NCBI RefSeq assembly: GCF_003086295.3
Contig: NC_092050.1
Location: forward strand, 153,332,699-153,396,698
From: Arachis hypogaea
Taxonomy: Eukaryota; Streptophyta; Magnoliopsida; Fabales; Fabaceae
Length of the DNA stretch: 64,000 nt
Reading direction: 5' to 3'
Within the stretch, counting starts at the first letter, position 1; each line of letters opens with the position of its first letter. The position numbers and the translations under genes are program-made. This document shows positions 1-12,469 of the stretch, one piece after another. The notes beneath the pieces were generated by a model that searched no databases, was not told where the DNA came from, and saw only the letters and a program-made list of their open reading frames with translations.

Positions 1-225
1 TAACCCTCTACCCCACCGCCATTCTCTTTCCCAAATCTAACACCTAGCTACTTCAGGAAACAAAAGAAGAGGAAGAAAGAAAGAAACACAGGGAGAGAGT
101 GACCGAAGAAAAAAAAGGGAGAAAGAAGAGAGAGAATCGGAGAAGAAGCAGCGCCGGCGAGGAACCTACGCCGCCACCACACTGTGCCACGGCCTGAAGC
201 TCGCCGTCAAAACACGCGTCGCTGC

Positions 226-950
226 TAGGGGTGTGCATGGCCCAGCCCGACCCGAAGACCCGGCCTGGTCCCGAACACTTTAGGGGCTAATTTAGTGTGA
301 TTTCACCAGGTTTAGGGCCGGGTAAGGGTATCAAAAATAGACGCGGCCATTGTTTCGGGTCGAGTCCGGGCCATAACTCGGGTCACCCGAACTCGGCCCG
401 GTGGCCCGGTCATCATACACAGTTAATATTTTGTGTTATTAGTGATGGATGATGGCTATTCTTATGTGAAATTTAAGTATTGTAAACTTTAATATTTTGT
501 ATTATTAGTTATTATAAGACTATAAGTTAATGTTTTATGTTTAAAATGCATAAGATTTTAGACTAATGCATAATATTGTGTTATTTGTATTGATTTAAAT
601 ATTTGGTGTTATTAGACAATATTAGTATTGATTATGGTTATGCTTTAATTTCAGAGAAGAGTTGGTTCTTGTTATATTTTTCTAAGTGAATTTTACCATG
701 TCAAATAATGGTTGGAGTCTTGAAAATTTGGATATTTTCACATGCTAGCCTATAAGAAGGTATCAAGGTTATGTAACGTTAACGGTCCGGTTTTCATCCG
801 GTTTTTACCCGGTATAATCGTGGCCCGAAAGTGTATAGGTTTCATAGGGTCTAGGGCCGGGTTCGAGTATAATAAATAGGCCCGGTATATATTTCGGGTC
901 GGGTCTATGTCACATCAAACCCGGTTTCACCCGGCCCATGCACACCCCTA
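226..950. mobile_element. hAT-type MITE with TAGGGGTG termini
   Basis: The left end reads TAGGGGTGTGCATGG and the right end is its inverse, CCATGCACACCCCTA. The flanks GTCGCTGC (218-225) and GTTGCTGC (951-958) form an 8-bp target duplication with one mismatch, as expected of the hAT superfamily. Subterminal GC-rich GGCCCGG/CCCGGT motifs flank an AT-rich core. There is no transposase frame, so it is non-autonomous. Confidence 0.9.
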
Positions 951-2244
951 GTTGCTGCCATCCCTGCAGCCGCCGTCATATCGCACTAAGAGGGAGAAGC
1001 CGCCATTACTGCCATCCGTGCCATGCGCGAAGGGATCTGCGTCAGAAGGAGAGAGAGCTCGCGCCTCTTCATCGCCAGCGATATCGCGAAGAGGAGAGTG
1101 AGAGCTTGCGAGTGAGAGAGGGAGGCGTCGCTGCCTGCATCACCGCCGTTCCTCCACCGTCATCGAAAGTTCGTCACCGCAGATGAAGCCTCTGCCTTCT
1201 TGGGTTGTGCACCGCTGCTGTAAGTTTCTCCTGCCATTTGGTTCTGATTCAGTGAAAATCTATTACGCCAGATCTGTCCTAAGTGGTTCTGTGTTCACGC
1301 TGATTCTGTTCTTATCGGTGAGGACCGCCGGAGCTGCGACTGCGCTGCTCTTGGTTCCTGGTTATGGAGTAAGCTGCTTTTGCCTCGAAAGCCCCTCTTT
1401 GTCATTGTTCTGTTATGGATTATTGAGTTTTCACGCGACGTTAATATCTTAGGATTGAGCTATGGTTCTTGCGTGCTGTGTTTAGAGGCTGTGGCTACTA
1501 CGGGGATGGTCGATTTTGATGTCGCTACTGTGAGATAAGAATAGAAACGAAGTTTGTTGCGCATTTAAGTCTCGAACGAGGTAGGGGCGCTTTCCTTAAA
1601 CTCATTTTATTTCCAAGAATTGTCATAAATCGATATTGATGCAAAAATATATTTTTAGTGATTATGTGAGTAATATGGATTGAACTGAGTTGCTCTGAAT
1701 AATTGTGATTGTTTGTCTGGTGGAATTGTTGACTGTTTGAGAAGGTTGAATATTTTGAGTGATTGATTTTGTTATAGTGGCGGTTGCCGAATTAGTTTCC
1801 TTGAGGTTTTGGAAATGTTTTATTATTGAAAAATGATTTGACTTTAGAAAATATTTAGTATTGAAATTTGGTTTGATATTGAACCTGATTTGATTTCGGA
1901 ATTTGCTTTAAAACAAACTTGAAAAGGAATTGATATTTTGAAATACTTTGATTATTGAAAATGATTTGCTATTTGGAAATGATTGAGAAGGGTTTGAGAA
2001 ATTTTTAGATGGGACCCGAGAAGGGTGGCAGAGTCCGAGTTTTAGAGGAGATGCTGTCCTAAAATTAGATATTTCGTTTGAAGTGCTTATTAGAACGCTT
2101 TGGATTTTTTAAAGGATTTTATAATTTGATTTTGGATTCTTCAGAAAAGAATTACATTTTGAGTTTTGTCTTATTTAGAAAAGAATGAATTGCGGTTGAG
2201 GAAGTGTGAAAATGCTAATTTGTAAATGAATGAGACATATGACT

Positions 2245-2605
2245 CTGGGTAAAAGGCAGTAGCGTTGTCCACTTATTCCGGGAAAGAGATGAAGAATAAG
2301 AATGATGAAAACTAAGTTTGAATTATGAGATTGAATTGAATATATTGAAAATAGATTTGAAAATGAAATTGAATTTTGATTGAGATATATGTAACCAGGT
2401 AAGATGCAGTGGTGTTATCCACTTGCTTCAGATAAGAGTTCGAGACTCCGGATAAGATGCAAGGGTTGAATTCTGTCACCGCTTGCTCCGGGTTGAGAAC
2501 TGTAACACCACCTGGGTAAGAGAAAAGGGTGAGGTGGTCCCCTTGCTCCAGGTACGCGGGTAAGATGCAAGGGTTGCGACGATGTCCCACTTGCTCTGTG
2601 TTTGG
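2245..2605 (+). repeat. Imperfect tandem repeats inside the LTR
   Basis: About five diverged units share the pattern GGTAAGATGCA(A/G)GGGTT ... CCACTTGCTCCGGG, starting near 2250, 2397, 2448, 2512 and 2559. Spacing is irregular (roughly 50-150 bp). This is a minisatellite-like block within the LTR, not a coding repeat. Confidence 0.6.
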
Positions 2606-3654
2606 TGTTCTGTCTAGGGTTAGCTACCGGACATGTCGGGTTTGGCTTTGTAATCGATAGATGAGACTCATCATCCATAAGACAGGTATTCATCATTTGC
2701 ATTTGTATGCTTTGCTTGAGTTTGAATTTGTTTGGGTTTGCCTAATTACTTAACTGTTATTAACTGCTATCTAAGCTATTTGCTGTAACTGCTATCTATA
2801 CCTGTATTTTTCTTGTCTGATTTGTCTGTGTTTATTTCTGTTGTGGTACCTTTGAGATTGGGTAATGATGATGATATGATGATTTGATTGTTGATTTGTT
2901 TGAGTTGCTCGGGCTAGGGGCTGTGATTGGTTTCTGATTGAGGTTTTAGGAAAGTATGAAAAATCAAGTTGGTTCAGCATAGACTTAAAGAACCTATGCT
3001 AGCAACAGGTTGGTCATTCATACAGTCTAGGAAACTGATTAAGATTTTCTTATAAGAAAAGAAAGGTTTTGGATTTCTAGAAAATTAAATATTGTTTCTT
3101 TGAAAAGGTTTTGGATGATTAGCTGTTGGTTTTTAAAAGATTCATAAGACGAACAATGATCATTGTCTTGAAATCAATTCTTCTCTTTATACGAATCTTC
3201 TTATAACAATTCTTAAACCCTCTACTGAGGACCTTTTCGAGGATGATGTTCTCTCTCCCCTATAGAATTTCTTTTTCAGTGACAAGTTCAGAAAGCTTTG
3301 GCACGAAGCCGTGATCGAACTATGGAGCTTTATGTATATATATGTTTTCATTTTTTGTATTTGATTTAGTCTGAAATTTTATTTTACTCCTCGTCATTTG
3401 TCATTTTGAGATTTTAGAGGGGCAAGATTTGTATTTAAGAAGTTTTGAATAAGTCTATGTATTTATTATTAAGTGAATATGATATGTGATTATGTGATTT
3501 TAAAGTAAAGACTTTTTACTTTCATAATTAAAGATTTGGTTCATATTCGCGAAAGCTCAATATTAAATAAATATAGTATTAAATTAAAGGATTAGAGGTA
3601 AGTAACGCCTGAACTTTTAGTAAGATAATGAGGTGTTAAAAATAAGGGCGTTAC

Positions 3655-4209
3655 AATATACCACAATCATAAGGCCTAAAATCTCTTTTTTTGTGTGAAT
3701 AAGGTTGCACAATTTCTCCACAACCCTCTTGAGTCCCATTAGAAGGCAGTCAAAAAGATTCTTTGTATTTGGCAGGCACTGTACAATATGGTCTGAGATT
3801 CAACAAATCTACAAGTCTCAGAATCTATGGTTTTTATGACTCTGATTGGGCAAGTGACATTGATGATCGCAAATCAACAAATAACTATGGTATCTGTCTT
3901 GGATCAAATATGGTTTTCTGGGCCAGCAGGAAGCAAACAAAAGTATCTAAGAGTAGTACAGAGGCCAAATTTAGAGAAATAGCATATGCTATTACAAAAA
4001 TTATCTGGCTGCAAAACCTGCTCACTGAAATAAGAGTTTCTTGCTCTACCAAGCCTATGGTGTACTGTGACAACCAGAGCGCAGTGCTTCTCTTTGCTAA
4101 TCCAATTCTGCATAACAAGTCAAAGCACTTTTCTTTCAACCAGTCCTTTGTTCGGGACTATGTCACAAGAAAAGAAATTTTTATTCAGCACATTCCAGCT
4201 CATAATTAA
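3655..4209 (+). pseudogene. Copia pol remnant: end of RT and RNase H
   Basis: This is the C-terminal part of a Copia polyprotein, entered at the LTR junction. About 20 residues of the RT/RNase H connection are readable from 3700. An in-frame TAG (3740-3742) then sits where the family has Trp (the context HW-KAV is recognisable), followed by a 1-nt frameshift near 3760. From 3763 the RNase H domain is open to 4209: YDSDWA with its catalytic Asp, the SSTEA segment with its Glu, and YCDNQSA with its Asp. The frame ends early at PAHN instead of continuing through the usual C-terminal stretch. It is the 3' end of a Copia element whose 5' part is missing. Confidence 0.85.
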
Positions 4210-4319
4210 TTAGCCAATACCTTAACCAAACACCTATCAGCAGCAACCTTCCTCAAATTTAGAAGCCTGTTAAGAGTTTTTAATGCAGAATTTTAGAAGG
4301 CCCTTGTCTTGAGGGGTCA

Positions 4320-4541
4320 TGTTAGTGTAGTGTACATCTCTGGAACCTTCTTCCAACTGAAAGTTAGTTATGCCTCAATTAGTTATGCCAACTCAATCTT
4401 AGTCAGTTAAAATACTTAACCAACTTGTATTTTCACACTCATCACACATCACTTAGCTTCTAAATATATACACACCAGTGCTGTAATCTTCTATTATTCC
4501 TTTCAACATCTATAAACTTATTTTTCATTTTTCAATTAACA
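4320..4541 (+). mobile_element. 3' LTR of the truncated Copia element
   Basis: A polypurine-like GAGGGG precedes TGTTAGTG (4320), and the segment ends in TTAACA (4541), giving TGTTA...TAACA termini. It lies about 110 bp after the RNase H frame, as expected for a Copia 3' LTR. No matching 5' LTR is in the window. Confidence 0.65.
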
Positions 4542-4768
4542 ATGTTGAACAGCTTTGCTCTCTTTTTTACTTCTCATTATGTTCTCTCTGTTCATTTTTC
4601 TGCACTTTGATTTTTTTGTTTTCTTCATTGAACTACTGATACCTCACAAATTAGACCTTTTTTAACCAAATTAAATTTACATATGTACTTCTTAAGTTTG
4701 CATATTTGTTCTCATTCTTTTTTTTTTTTCTCATTTTCTACTTTTATTATCATCATCACCAAATTATC

Positions 4769-4799
<31 letters not shown>

Positions 4800-5140
4800 T
4801 AATTTAATAATAACGAAAGTAACACAATAATTTTTTATTAATGACTTAATCGATTAAAAATAACATAAGAAATATTTGAAAATTTTCAATGTCAAAATTA
4901 TGAAATTTCTTATATCACAATTAAAAAAATTTTGTTTTATTTTTTTTACTAAATATACAATTTAAAACTCTCTTTCCTCCTCCTCCTCTTCTTGTTTCAT
5001 ATTCTCATAATCCTTTTTGTTTCACCTTTTAACAAGAACATGTGTCACGATTAAAAAATTTCAGTGTCAAAATTAAAAAATTTATGTGTCACGACTAAAA
5101 ATTTTTGATTCTATTTTTCTAATAAATCTTCCTCTTCCTC
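4542..5140. repeat. AT-rich simple-repeat region with (ATC)n
   Basis: It holds a (TCA/ATC)n microsatellite at 4769-4800, poly-T runs, and CT-rich tracts. A motif GTGTCACGA(T/C)TAAAAA is repeated at about 5042 and 5087 and again after the MITE near 5878, so this is a short diverged tandem array. No gene is visible. Confidence 0.6.
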
Positions 5141-5148
5141 CTCCTCAT

Positions 5149-5811
5149 TAGGGACGGATCCAGAAATGTTATCATGGGGGCCAATAACACATATAATATT
5201 AAAAATTATGTAAAAAATTATATAATATAAGATGTATTATAAAAATATACCAATAGAGAATATATTTTAAAGTACAAAAAATATGTGTGTACTTTTTATT
5301 AACGAAGTGGTCAATTCTTCGTATCATAAAATTTATCGATAATAAAATTTGTGTCAAATTTTTCAGTAATTTTCTTTTCAATATAATTAAAAGACAATTA
5401 GCAAGAAATTCATCTTTTATTTTATTTCTGAGTTATTTTTTACAATATTCATAGTTAAAAAAGATCTTTTAGTTGTAGCAATTGAAATAGAGAGAATTAA
5501 TACCAAATGAATAAAAAAAGACGGTCACGAGAAGAAAAAGAATTCACTTTATGAGATTTGAAAATTTTTATTTAATTAAAAAATATTAGTAATAATATCT
5601 TTTTCAGATTTTTTTAATATTGTTACTTACTTTTAAGATATTAGAAATCATTAATATTTAAATTGGACTGGATTATTATTTATACTAGACTAAATACTAA
5701 TACTTTTTTTAAAATTAAATTATACATAATAACATATTACTATTAATTATTTTAAAAAAAAAAAGCTGGGGGTCGAGGCCTCCACTCGCCCTCCCCTTAT
5801 GTCCGTCCCTG
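5149..5811. mobile_element. hAT-type MITE with AGGGACGGA termini
   Basis: Termini are TAGGGACGGA (left) and TCCGTCCCTG (right). The perfect 8-bp target duplication CTCCTCAT occurs at 5141-5148 and 5812-5819. The interior is AT-rich and non-coding. Confidence 0.88.
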
Positions 5812-5819
5812 CTCCTCAT

Positions 5820-6378
5820 CATCATCGTCTCAACATTCTCATAATTTTTCTTGTATCCACTCTCTTAACAAGAGCTTGTGTCACGATTAAAAAAATTTGA
5901 TATCAAAAATTAAAAAACTTTGTACGTTGTGGTTAAAAAATTGTGGTACTATTTTTCTGATAAAATCATGCACAGTTCAAAACTTTTTTCTTATTTTATT
6001 CTATTAATAAGAATAAAAATTAAAAAAATTTAAACAAAAAAATTAACATAATCATACAATAACTACCAAAAGGAGGAGGAGAAGAAAAAATAAAAAATAT
6101 AGCAATAAAATTAGCAATAAAAGAATGACGATAAGGAGAAAACACGTAAAGAAGAAGAATGAACACGGAAAAAATAAGTGTGTGATTCACGTGCACATTT
6201 TTTAAGTGTTTTTGTTGGGTTTAGACTAATTTAATTAAATTTATAATTAATTGATAAAAATATTTGGATGTATAACAACACTGTTAATATTATAAATAAT
6301 CATTTAAAAAAATAGATATAATTAAACAACTGAATAAAATATTTTATATTATAATACATTATAATTACTTTGAAAAGT
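5820..6378. other. AT-rich non-coding stretch
   Basis: It continues the GTGTCACGATTAAAAA-type repeat interrupted by the MITE, then A-rich sequence. No gene, RNA or clear element end is seen. Confidence 0.5.
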
Positions 6379-7688
6379 ATATATGATCACAAGGAAGATT
6401 TGCATATATGATCACAAGGAAGATTTGCAGTCATTGATGGTAGACAAATATTTTACTTCTCATAAGTTATCTAAAAGTGCTAATGGAAAGATTGTTAGCT
6501 CAATTGTCTTGGACAGTAAGTTTTGGCAAGACTGTCTTACCATTGTGAAATTGTTGGTCCTCTTATTAAGTTGTTGAGCCTTGTTGATGCTGATGAAAAA
6601 TCCTCTTTGGGAATCGTGTATGAAGGCATGCAAACATGCAAAGAGCAAAAAATGCTATCAAGACCATGTTCAGAAATCGGAAAGCTGCTTATACGCCATA
6701 CACGAGTATCTTGAAAATGAGGTGGGATAAGCATTTGAAGCGTGATCTCCATGCGGCAGCGTACTTTTTAAATTCGGGCATTTTCTACAGTGAGAGTTTT
6801 GTTGAGAAGGCAAATGTTTTGAGATCTTTACTTGATTTGCTTGATGTTGAAACACTTTGTGATGACTCAATTGCTGCAATGCAAGAGATACAGCTGTATC
6901 GAGATTGTAAAGAAAGTTTTGGGAGGAAAAGTGCTAAGAGAGCGGCATCAAGACTCGAACCTGGTAAGTTATTTAACTTATTTCATATCCAAGTTCAGTT
7001 TAGTTTCAAAGTTTAATATGTTGGGTGATAATTGATAAATATTAAAAAATATTTGATTTTTATATCTACGTAGGTGAATGGTGGAGGCTACACAGTGGGA
7101 GTGCTCCTAATTTGCAAAAAATGGCAGTCCGTCTTCTTCATCAAACCTCTTCTTCATCTGGATGTGAGAGGAACTGGAGTCTTTTTGAACAAATCCATTC
7201 AAAGAGGAGGAACCGGTTAGAGCATCAAAGGCTAAGTGACATTGTTTATGTCACCTATAACCTACGCCTTCAATCTAGGTTGCATCGAAAGAAGAGGAAT
7301 TATGATCCAATTGACATTCAAAGCATTGACACAGTAGATTTTTGGGTAATGACAGATGAGGATGATCCTGAATTTACTAATGGAGATGTTGAAGGCATTG
7401 AAAGTTTAATATACACTGATAATGCTATGCCTTTGTATCCTAATGGTGAGTGACATAGCAAACTTTGTTTCCTTCCATAAAAATACATGTCATTAACATT
7501 GATTTCTTATTGAGTTTTTTTTTTCTATTTTATTAGATGGTGGAGACATGGAAGTTGAAGTGGATATGCCTGATGTTGTAATTGAATCCTCAAATACTTC
7601 TTTTGGTGGTATTTCTGAAGATGCTGGCTTTGGATTACCTGTTTATGATAGAGATATCAGAACACTTAATGATGATTATGACTTCTAA
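6379..7688 (+). pseudogene. hAT transposase (C-terminal half), frameshifted
   Basis: This encodes the C-terminal half of a plant hAT transposase of the Ac/DUF659 type, a domesticated-like or autonomous-element relative. Visible parts: a segment around FWQDCL (6510-6550), a block ending RWDKHLKRDLHAAAYFLN (about 6715-6775) typical of the catalytic region end, and the hAT dimerisation motif SSSGCERNWSLFEQIHSKRRN (7153-7215). Two frame changes (near 6550 and near 6636) break the reading frame. Two introns keep GT-AG borders and frame (6964-7073 and 7446-7536). The last exon ends at TAA 7686-7688 with an acidic tail. The start is missing: the 5' side begins with a 25-bp perfect tandem duplication (6379-6403, 6404-6428). 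It is unlikely to make active transposase. Confidence 0.85.
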
Positions 7689-9251
7689 TGAGTAGTGTCT
7701 TTGTTTAGTTAAAGTATTGTTTGTTGAATATTGTTTCTTTTGGTTGCAAAACATTGTGTTTGTCATTTGTCATTTATGTGCATTTTGAATATTGTCATTT
7801 GAAGTTGTTTATGACCTTTTAATGATAAATTATGTATTGTTCATTTTGTGAAATTGTTAAATTTTAAATCTTATTAGTTTAAAAATTATTGAATTTAACT
7901 TTTTAAAATTATGTATTGAATTTTTTATAATTTCACTCTATATTTAATTAAACCAGTTTAACCACGATTCAATCACAATTAAATCATTAAACTATTAAAC
8001 CAATCACTTAATCGGTTCGATGACTGGTCCGATTCTCACAACCTTGATAATTAGGCTCATAGATAATGCTCACAGCCTCGTACTAAAACTTTATCTATCA
8101 TTTTATCCAAATATATCATAATTTTTAGCCAAAGAAGTAATTAATAAAATGTAAATAATGATATAATCTCCTAATAATCCTTCTAATATCAAATGAAATG
8201 TAGTAGAAAAAATTAATGTTAACCAACTACTGCTTACATATAACAATTAATGTATGTATATACTGAAAATAATTCCTAAATAATGACAAAATATTTGTAT
8301 GTATTGTTTATTTAACAATAATAATTAAAATAAATATACTATCAAAAAATTAATATTTTGTATATTATTATGAAATTTAAACTTTATATTTTAAAATAGA
8401 TAAATAAGTTGAAACGATAAGAGTAACATTTATTATGAAAAATGTTATGTTGACTATAAAATAAACCGATTAGGTGGGACCCACACTCTTTTTTATTAAA
8501 TTAAAAAATATGGTGTTAGTGCATTTATTAAAATAAGGATTTATCTACCATACATTCTTAAAATACATATTAAAATTACAAAATAAATTTTTTTTATTAA
8601 AAATATAAAAAATTTAAATTTTTAATATATTTATTTTATATTTATTAAATAAAAATATTTAAAAATTTTTATTAATAATAAATTTATTATATACCTTCAA
8701 AATATATTTTAGTTAAACTCTTAAAATAAATATTTTTACCTTTTTTTTTTACGAAAATAGATGTTAAGCATAATAAATAATAAATATTTACACTAGAACT
8801 TAGTTATTAAATAAAGAATTTTGTTATTTTATGTCCTAAAAATATATATTAAAAATATTATAAATAGAATTATTTTATTAAATATTATTAAAAATATAAT
8901 TTTTTTAACATTTCAATACATCAAATACAGTGAAAAAGTTTTAAAAGAATTATTATACTCTTAAAATATTTCATAATTAGAATACAAGTTAACTAAATTT
9001 TTAAATAAACATATTTTAGTAATAACGAACATTGCAATTACTCTTTATTTTTAATTTGTATGCAACTTGCCAACATGCCATATATCAGTATTGTAAACAA
9101 AAGAATTTTTTTTTCCATTTAATAACTAGATACACCTCGGTAATTAAAAAAAGTAGTGTTTAGTACTTAATAAAGTTTATTTAGAGAATAATAAATTAAA
9201 TAATTTTTCACTAAAAAAAAAAAAAAAAGAAATATCCCCTTAAAAAAAGTG
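7689..9251. other. AT-rich intergenic region
   Basis: 3' flank of the hAT pseudogene followed by very AT-rich sequence with short A/T tracts. No open frame above background and no RNA gene is recognised. Confidence 0.5.
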
Positions 9252-9259
9252 GGGATTGG

Positions 9260-9719
9260 TAGGGTGTCCGTGGATCGGATATAATATCCGCACTTTTTAG
9301 TGCCGGATCCGATTCGATCCGCATTATTAAACATTCTCTTTTTAATCATATTTCTATATAAAAAAAATTCGATAAAAATTTTTCTTTCATACTTTTAAAC
9401 TTATTTATTCCTAAAATATTTTTAATCAAACTCTCTCTAAATAACAAAAATAAAATAATACAATATATGAATAATAATTACTAACTAAAACATACAAACA
9501 AGTAAATATAATACCAAACATATATATATTTTAATTATTATAGTGCGGATCTGCGGATCGGATACGCGGATGTAGAGCAGATATCCGCGATCCGATCCGC
9601 AAAGGGTGTGGATTGGATCCGATCCGATCCGATCAATTTGCGAATCGGATCGTATTCGCAATTTTCGGATCGGATGTGGATATTTACCGCGGATACAATC
9701 CGATCCATGGACGGCCCTA
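9260..9719. mobile_element. hAT-type MITE, GATCCGAT-rich subtermini
   Basis: Left end TAGGGTGTCCGTGGATCGGA, right end the inverse with two to three changes. The perfect 8-bp target duplication GGGATTGG lies at 9252-9259 and 9720-9727. Both subterminal regions carry arrays of CGGATC/GATCCG, with the densest run at about 9595-9640. The core is AT-rich. It is non-autonomous. Confidence 0.92.
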
Positions 9720-9814
9720 GGGATTGGACAAATTAAATTAGAAAGAGGAAAGAATAGAAATTGTAGTCATTATTTAAGGAACTGCCTATTAATTGAGTCC
9801 TAAGAAGTCATGAA

Positions 9815-10450
9815 TAGGGGTGTTCGCGGTGCGGTTTGGTTCGGTTTTAAAGGAAAAAGTCATCCGATCCGAACGCTTAATCTATGTGCGGTGCAGTTTG
9901 GATTGGATGAAATTTTTTTTGAAAATCCGATCCGATCCGATCCGATTACAAGCGGTTTGGATCGGTTTGGATTTACGGTTTTTTAAATAAAAAAAATTAA
10001 ATACATATAACAAGTCTCAATATCAAATTTTGAATAATTAACAATGACATAACAAGTCTTAACAATATCTTAAAAAGCCAACGATAACATAACAATAGAA
10101 ATAAAATTATAGGTTAGTTAAAATAAATAAATAAATAAATAACATTTTGAACATAAAATATTTATTAGATAATAATAATACATGAATAATAGAAAAATGT
10201 ATAACAAATTGAACATGTTATAAGTATAATTGTAAATATAATAATAAAATAATAATATTATAGCACATTGTGCGGTTTGAATTGGATTGGATCGGTTATG
10301 AAAAGTAGATCCGAAATCCGATCCAATCCAGCGGTTTGCAAAAAATAAAATCCAATCAAATCCGAATTAGTGCGGTTTTAATCGATTTTCGGTTTGGATC
10401 GGATTGGATGAGCAGTTTAATTTGGATCGGTTTGGATTTGAACACCCCTA
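9815..10450. mobile_element. hAT-type MITE directly upstream of the NF-YC-like gene
   Basis: Termini TAGGGGTGTTC / GAACACCCCTA with a perfect 8-bp target duplication GTCATGAA at 9807-9814 and 10451-10458. Subterminal arrays of GATCCGAT and GCGGTTTGGAT are present on both sides. It lies 95 bp after the previous MITE and ends 51 bp before the ATG at 10502, so it occupies the place of the proximal promoter. Confidence 0.93.
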
Positions 10451-12211
10451 GTCATGAAGCCATTAAAACAAAAGGTAGACTAATTTCAAGTTGATGAGAC
10501 CATGGATTTCAACAATAGTAATTCATCATCATCATCACTTCCACCAAATTCTATGTCAATGCCTCGTTATCCTCTTCCTCAGGACACTCAAGAAGACAAA
10601 GAGGTCAAATAATTTCTCAATCTTCATTAGATACTACTATGTACTATCATTTTTAATTATATATTTTTTAAACTCCAATAATTCTAAAGTTTCATCACCA
10701 GCAATGTTTTCATTTTCCCTCTATTATTGCCAAAACATTTTATTTTTTTAATGTTTTTTCCTAAATCTTGGACTTTTGGTTCATCTTAAATCTATAATTT
10801 AACTAACATATGTTCTAAGAGTTTATGTTAAAAAAATTAGTTAAAATACTATTTTATAAAAAAATACAGAATTTAAATTCTTAATGCATGTATCTACTAT
10901 GTATTGTGTATTTATTAAAATAAAAATTTTAAAAAAATTACTAATAATATTTTAAAAAACATAAATCTATCAAATTTCACTTTTTTTTCTTATCTTCTGT
11001 TTTTTTCCTCATATTTTATGTTTTTTTTTATAAAAATAAAATATAAATTCGTATCAAATTTCATTTCTTTTTTAATTTACTTAATCGTATGAGTACTCCT
11101 TCCGATTTTTTCGGTGACAAGTACTCCTTCCTCCACGAGTATACAACAACGAACCTTTTTCATGGGTTCGAAACTTCGAATACATAAATCCAAACCATGT
11201 TCTCTTTCTTTAGCACTTTAAGCATGATCTTTTAAATATTTTTCTATATCCCTTATTATTTATCTATCTTCTATCTGAACAATTTTATAATACACCCAAT
11301 GCAAGATACTTAGCTAGATTATTTTTTGCTTATATATAAAATTTAATTACTTAAAGTATTCACCTATATATGTGGATAATATTTGCTAATTAATTATAGT
11401 TGTTGCCGTTTATATATGTCTAATGAGAATAATGAAGCAGATATTGATAAATTCAGAAGCTCCAATGTTGTTGGCAAAAGCATGTGAAGTGTTGATTGAG
11501 GAAGTGACATTTATTTAGAGCATGGATTCATGTTGAAGCTAACAAGAGGAGGACCCTTCAACTCTCCGACATTCTCATGGCTATTAAGAAACACAAACTC
11601 CTTCACAACTTCTTCTCTATTTCTAATAATCGCCTTCGTCATCACCATCACTTCCTTCATTCCCAGGTTAAAGCACTTATTTTTAAATTTTTAGAATAGA
11701 TATGATGATCTATTAGATTAAACTTTTAAAATAAATAGCTTTATATATATATTAGAGTTTTAACAACTACAAAGTTTATTAGTGTTTAATCTTTGTCGAC
11801 TCTAAAAAAAATTAATTTTAACATAAAACAAATAAAAACAATATCCTATGCAAATTCAAACAAAAAAAAGGTTTCTTACATCAAAATATATGTTAAAGAT
11901 ATATATGTTTGTTTATTTATTAATTTAAGTTTTTAGAATAAGTGGTCATGAATGATTATATGTTTATATATATATTTTTAACACTTTGTTTATTAAATTT
12001 TAGTAATGAGAGTTAATTTCTAAGCTAACTACTAATGAATTGGTCTCTCAGTTTTTGAATTAACTAAATTGTTTTAGTTTTAAATCATCAATTAAATTAG
12101 TTCCGATCCTCTCATCAGTTTTTGAATTAATCGGTCATCAATGTTAAACGCAAAATGTTAATTGTCACGTGATATATCATCGAATAAGTTGACATGAAGC
12201 AAAAAAATAAA

Positions 12212-12416
12212 GGTGGATACTACAATGAAGATGGCAAAAATATCTTCTCATGAAGATGCTTTGGTTAAAAGTGTGGTTTATTTATTTAGCCACACTTTAA
12301 ACAAAAACAACACTTTTATAAATATCAAAATCTAACCATACAATCCATCATCCAAAGGTCAAAAAGAAATATACTCATATGAAGACAATTATGCCATCTT
12401 CATTGTAGTATCCACC
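12212..12416. mobile_element. Short MITE in an intron of the NF-YC-like gene
   Basis: A 25-bp perfect terminal inverted repeat begins GGTGGATACTACAATGAAG at 12212 and its inverse ends at 12416. The element is 205 bp with no coding capacity. I could not settle a target-site duplication, so the superfamily is open. Confidence 0.8.
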
Positions 12417-12469
12417 AATACTTTAATCCATTTGTTTATAATTGCACAGTCATATAGAAAATTAAAAAA

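Larger units (their letters stand above)
1..3654 (+). mobile_element. Gypsy-type long terminal repeat, 5' end outside the window
   Basis: No coding frame of note lies in this stretch. It ends in GGGCGTTACA, the kind of TG...CA terminus seen at the 3' end of long Gypsy LTRs. Its central part (about 2009-2055, encoding no protein) matches in reverse the solo LTR at 43476-46273, which fixes both as members of one broad family. The sequence just inside the left edge is purine-rich (GAAGAG-type), as in the other copy. A hAT MITE (226-950) has inserted in it. The LTR sense is taken as plus because the GTTACA end resembles the side that adjoins the primer-binding site in this class; that is inference. 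No internal Gypsy domain follows: after 3654 comes an unrelated Copia tail, so this is probably a solo LTR. The short open frames at 938-1452 are not credible genes. Confidence 0.75.

Noticed and set aside
938..1452. Two plus-strand frames (82 and 89 codons)
   Set aside because: Inside LTR sequence; the first begins in the end of a MITE. No domain or conservation is visible.
4769..4800. CRISPR-like array
   Set aside because: It is a simple (ATC)n microsatellite; no repeat-spacer structure exists anywhere in the window.
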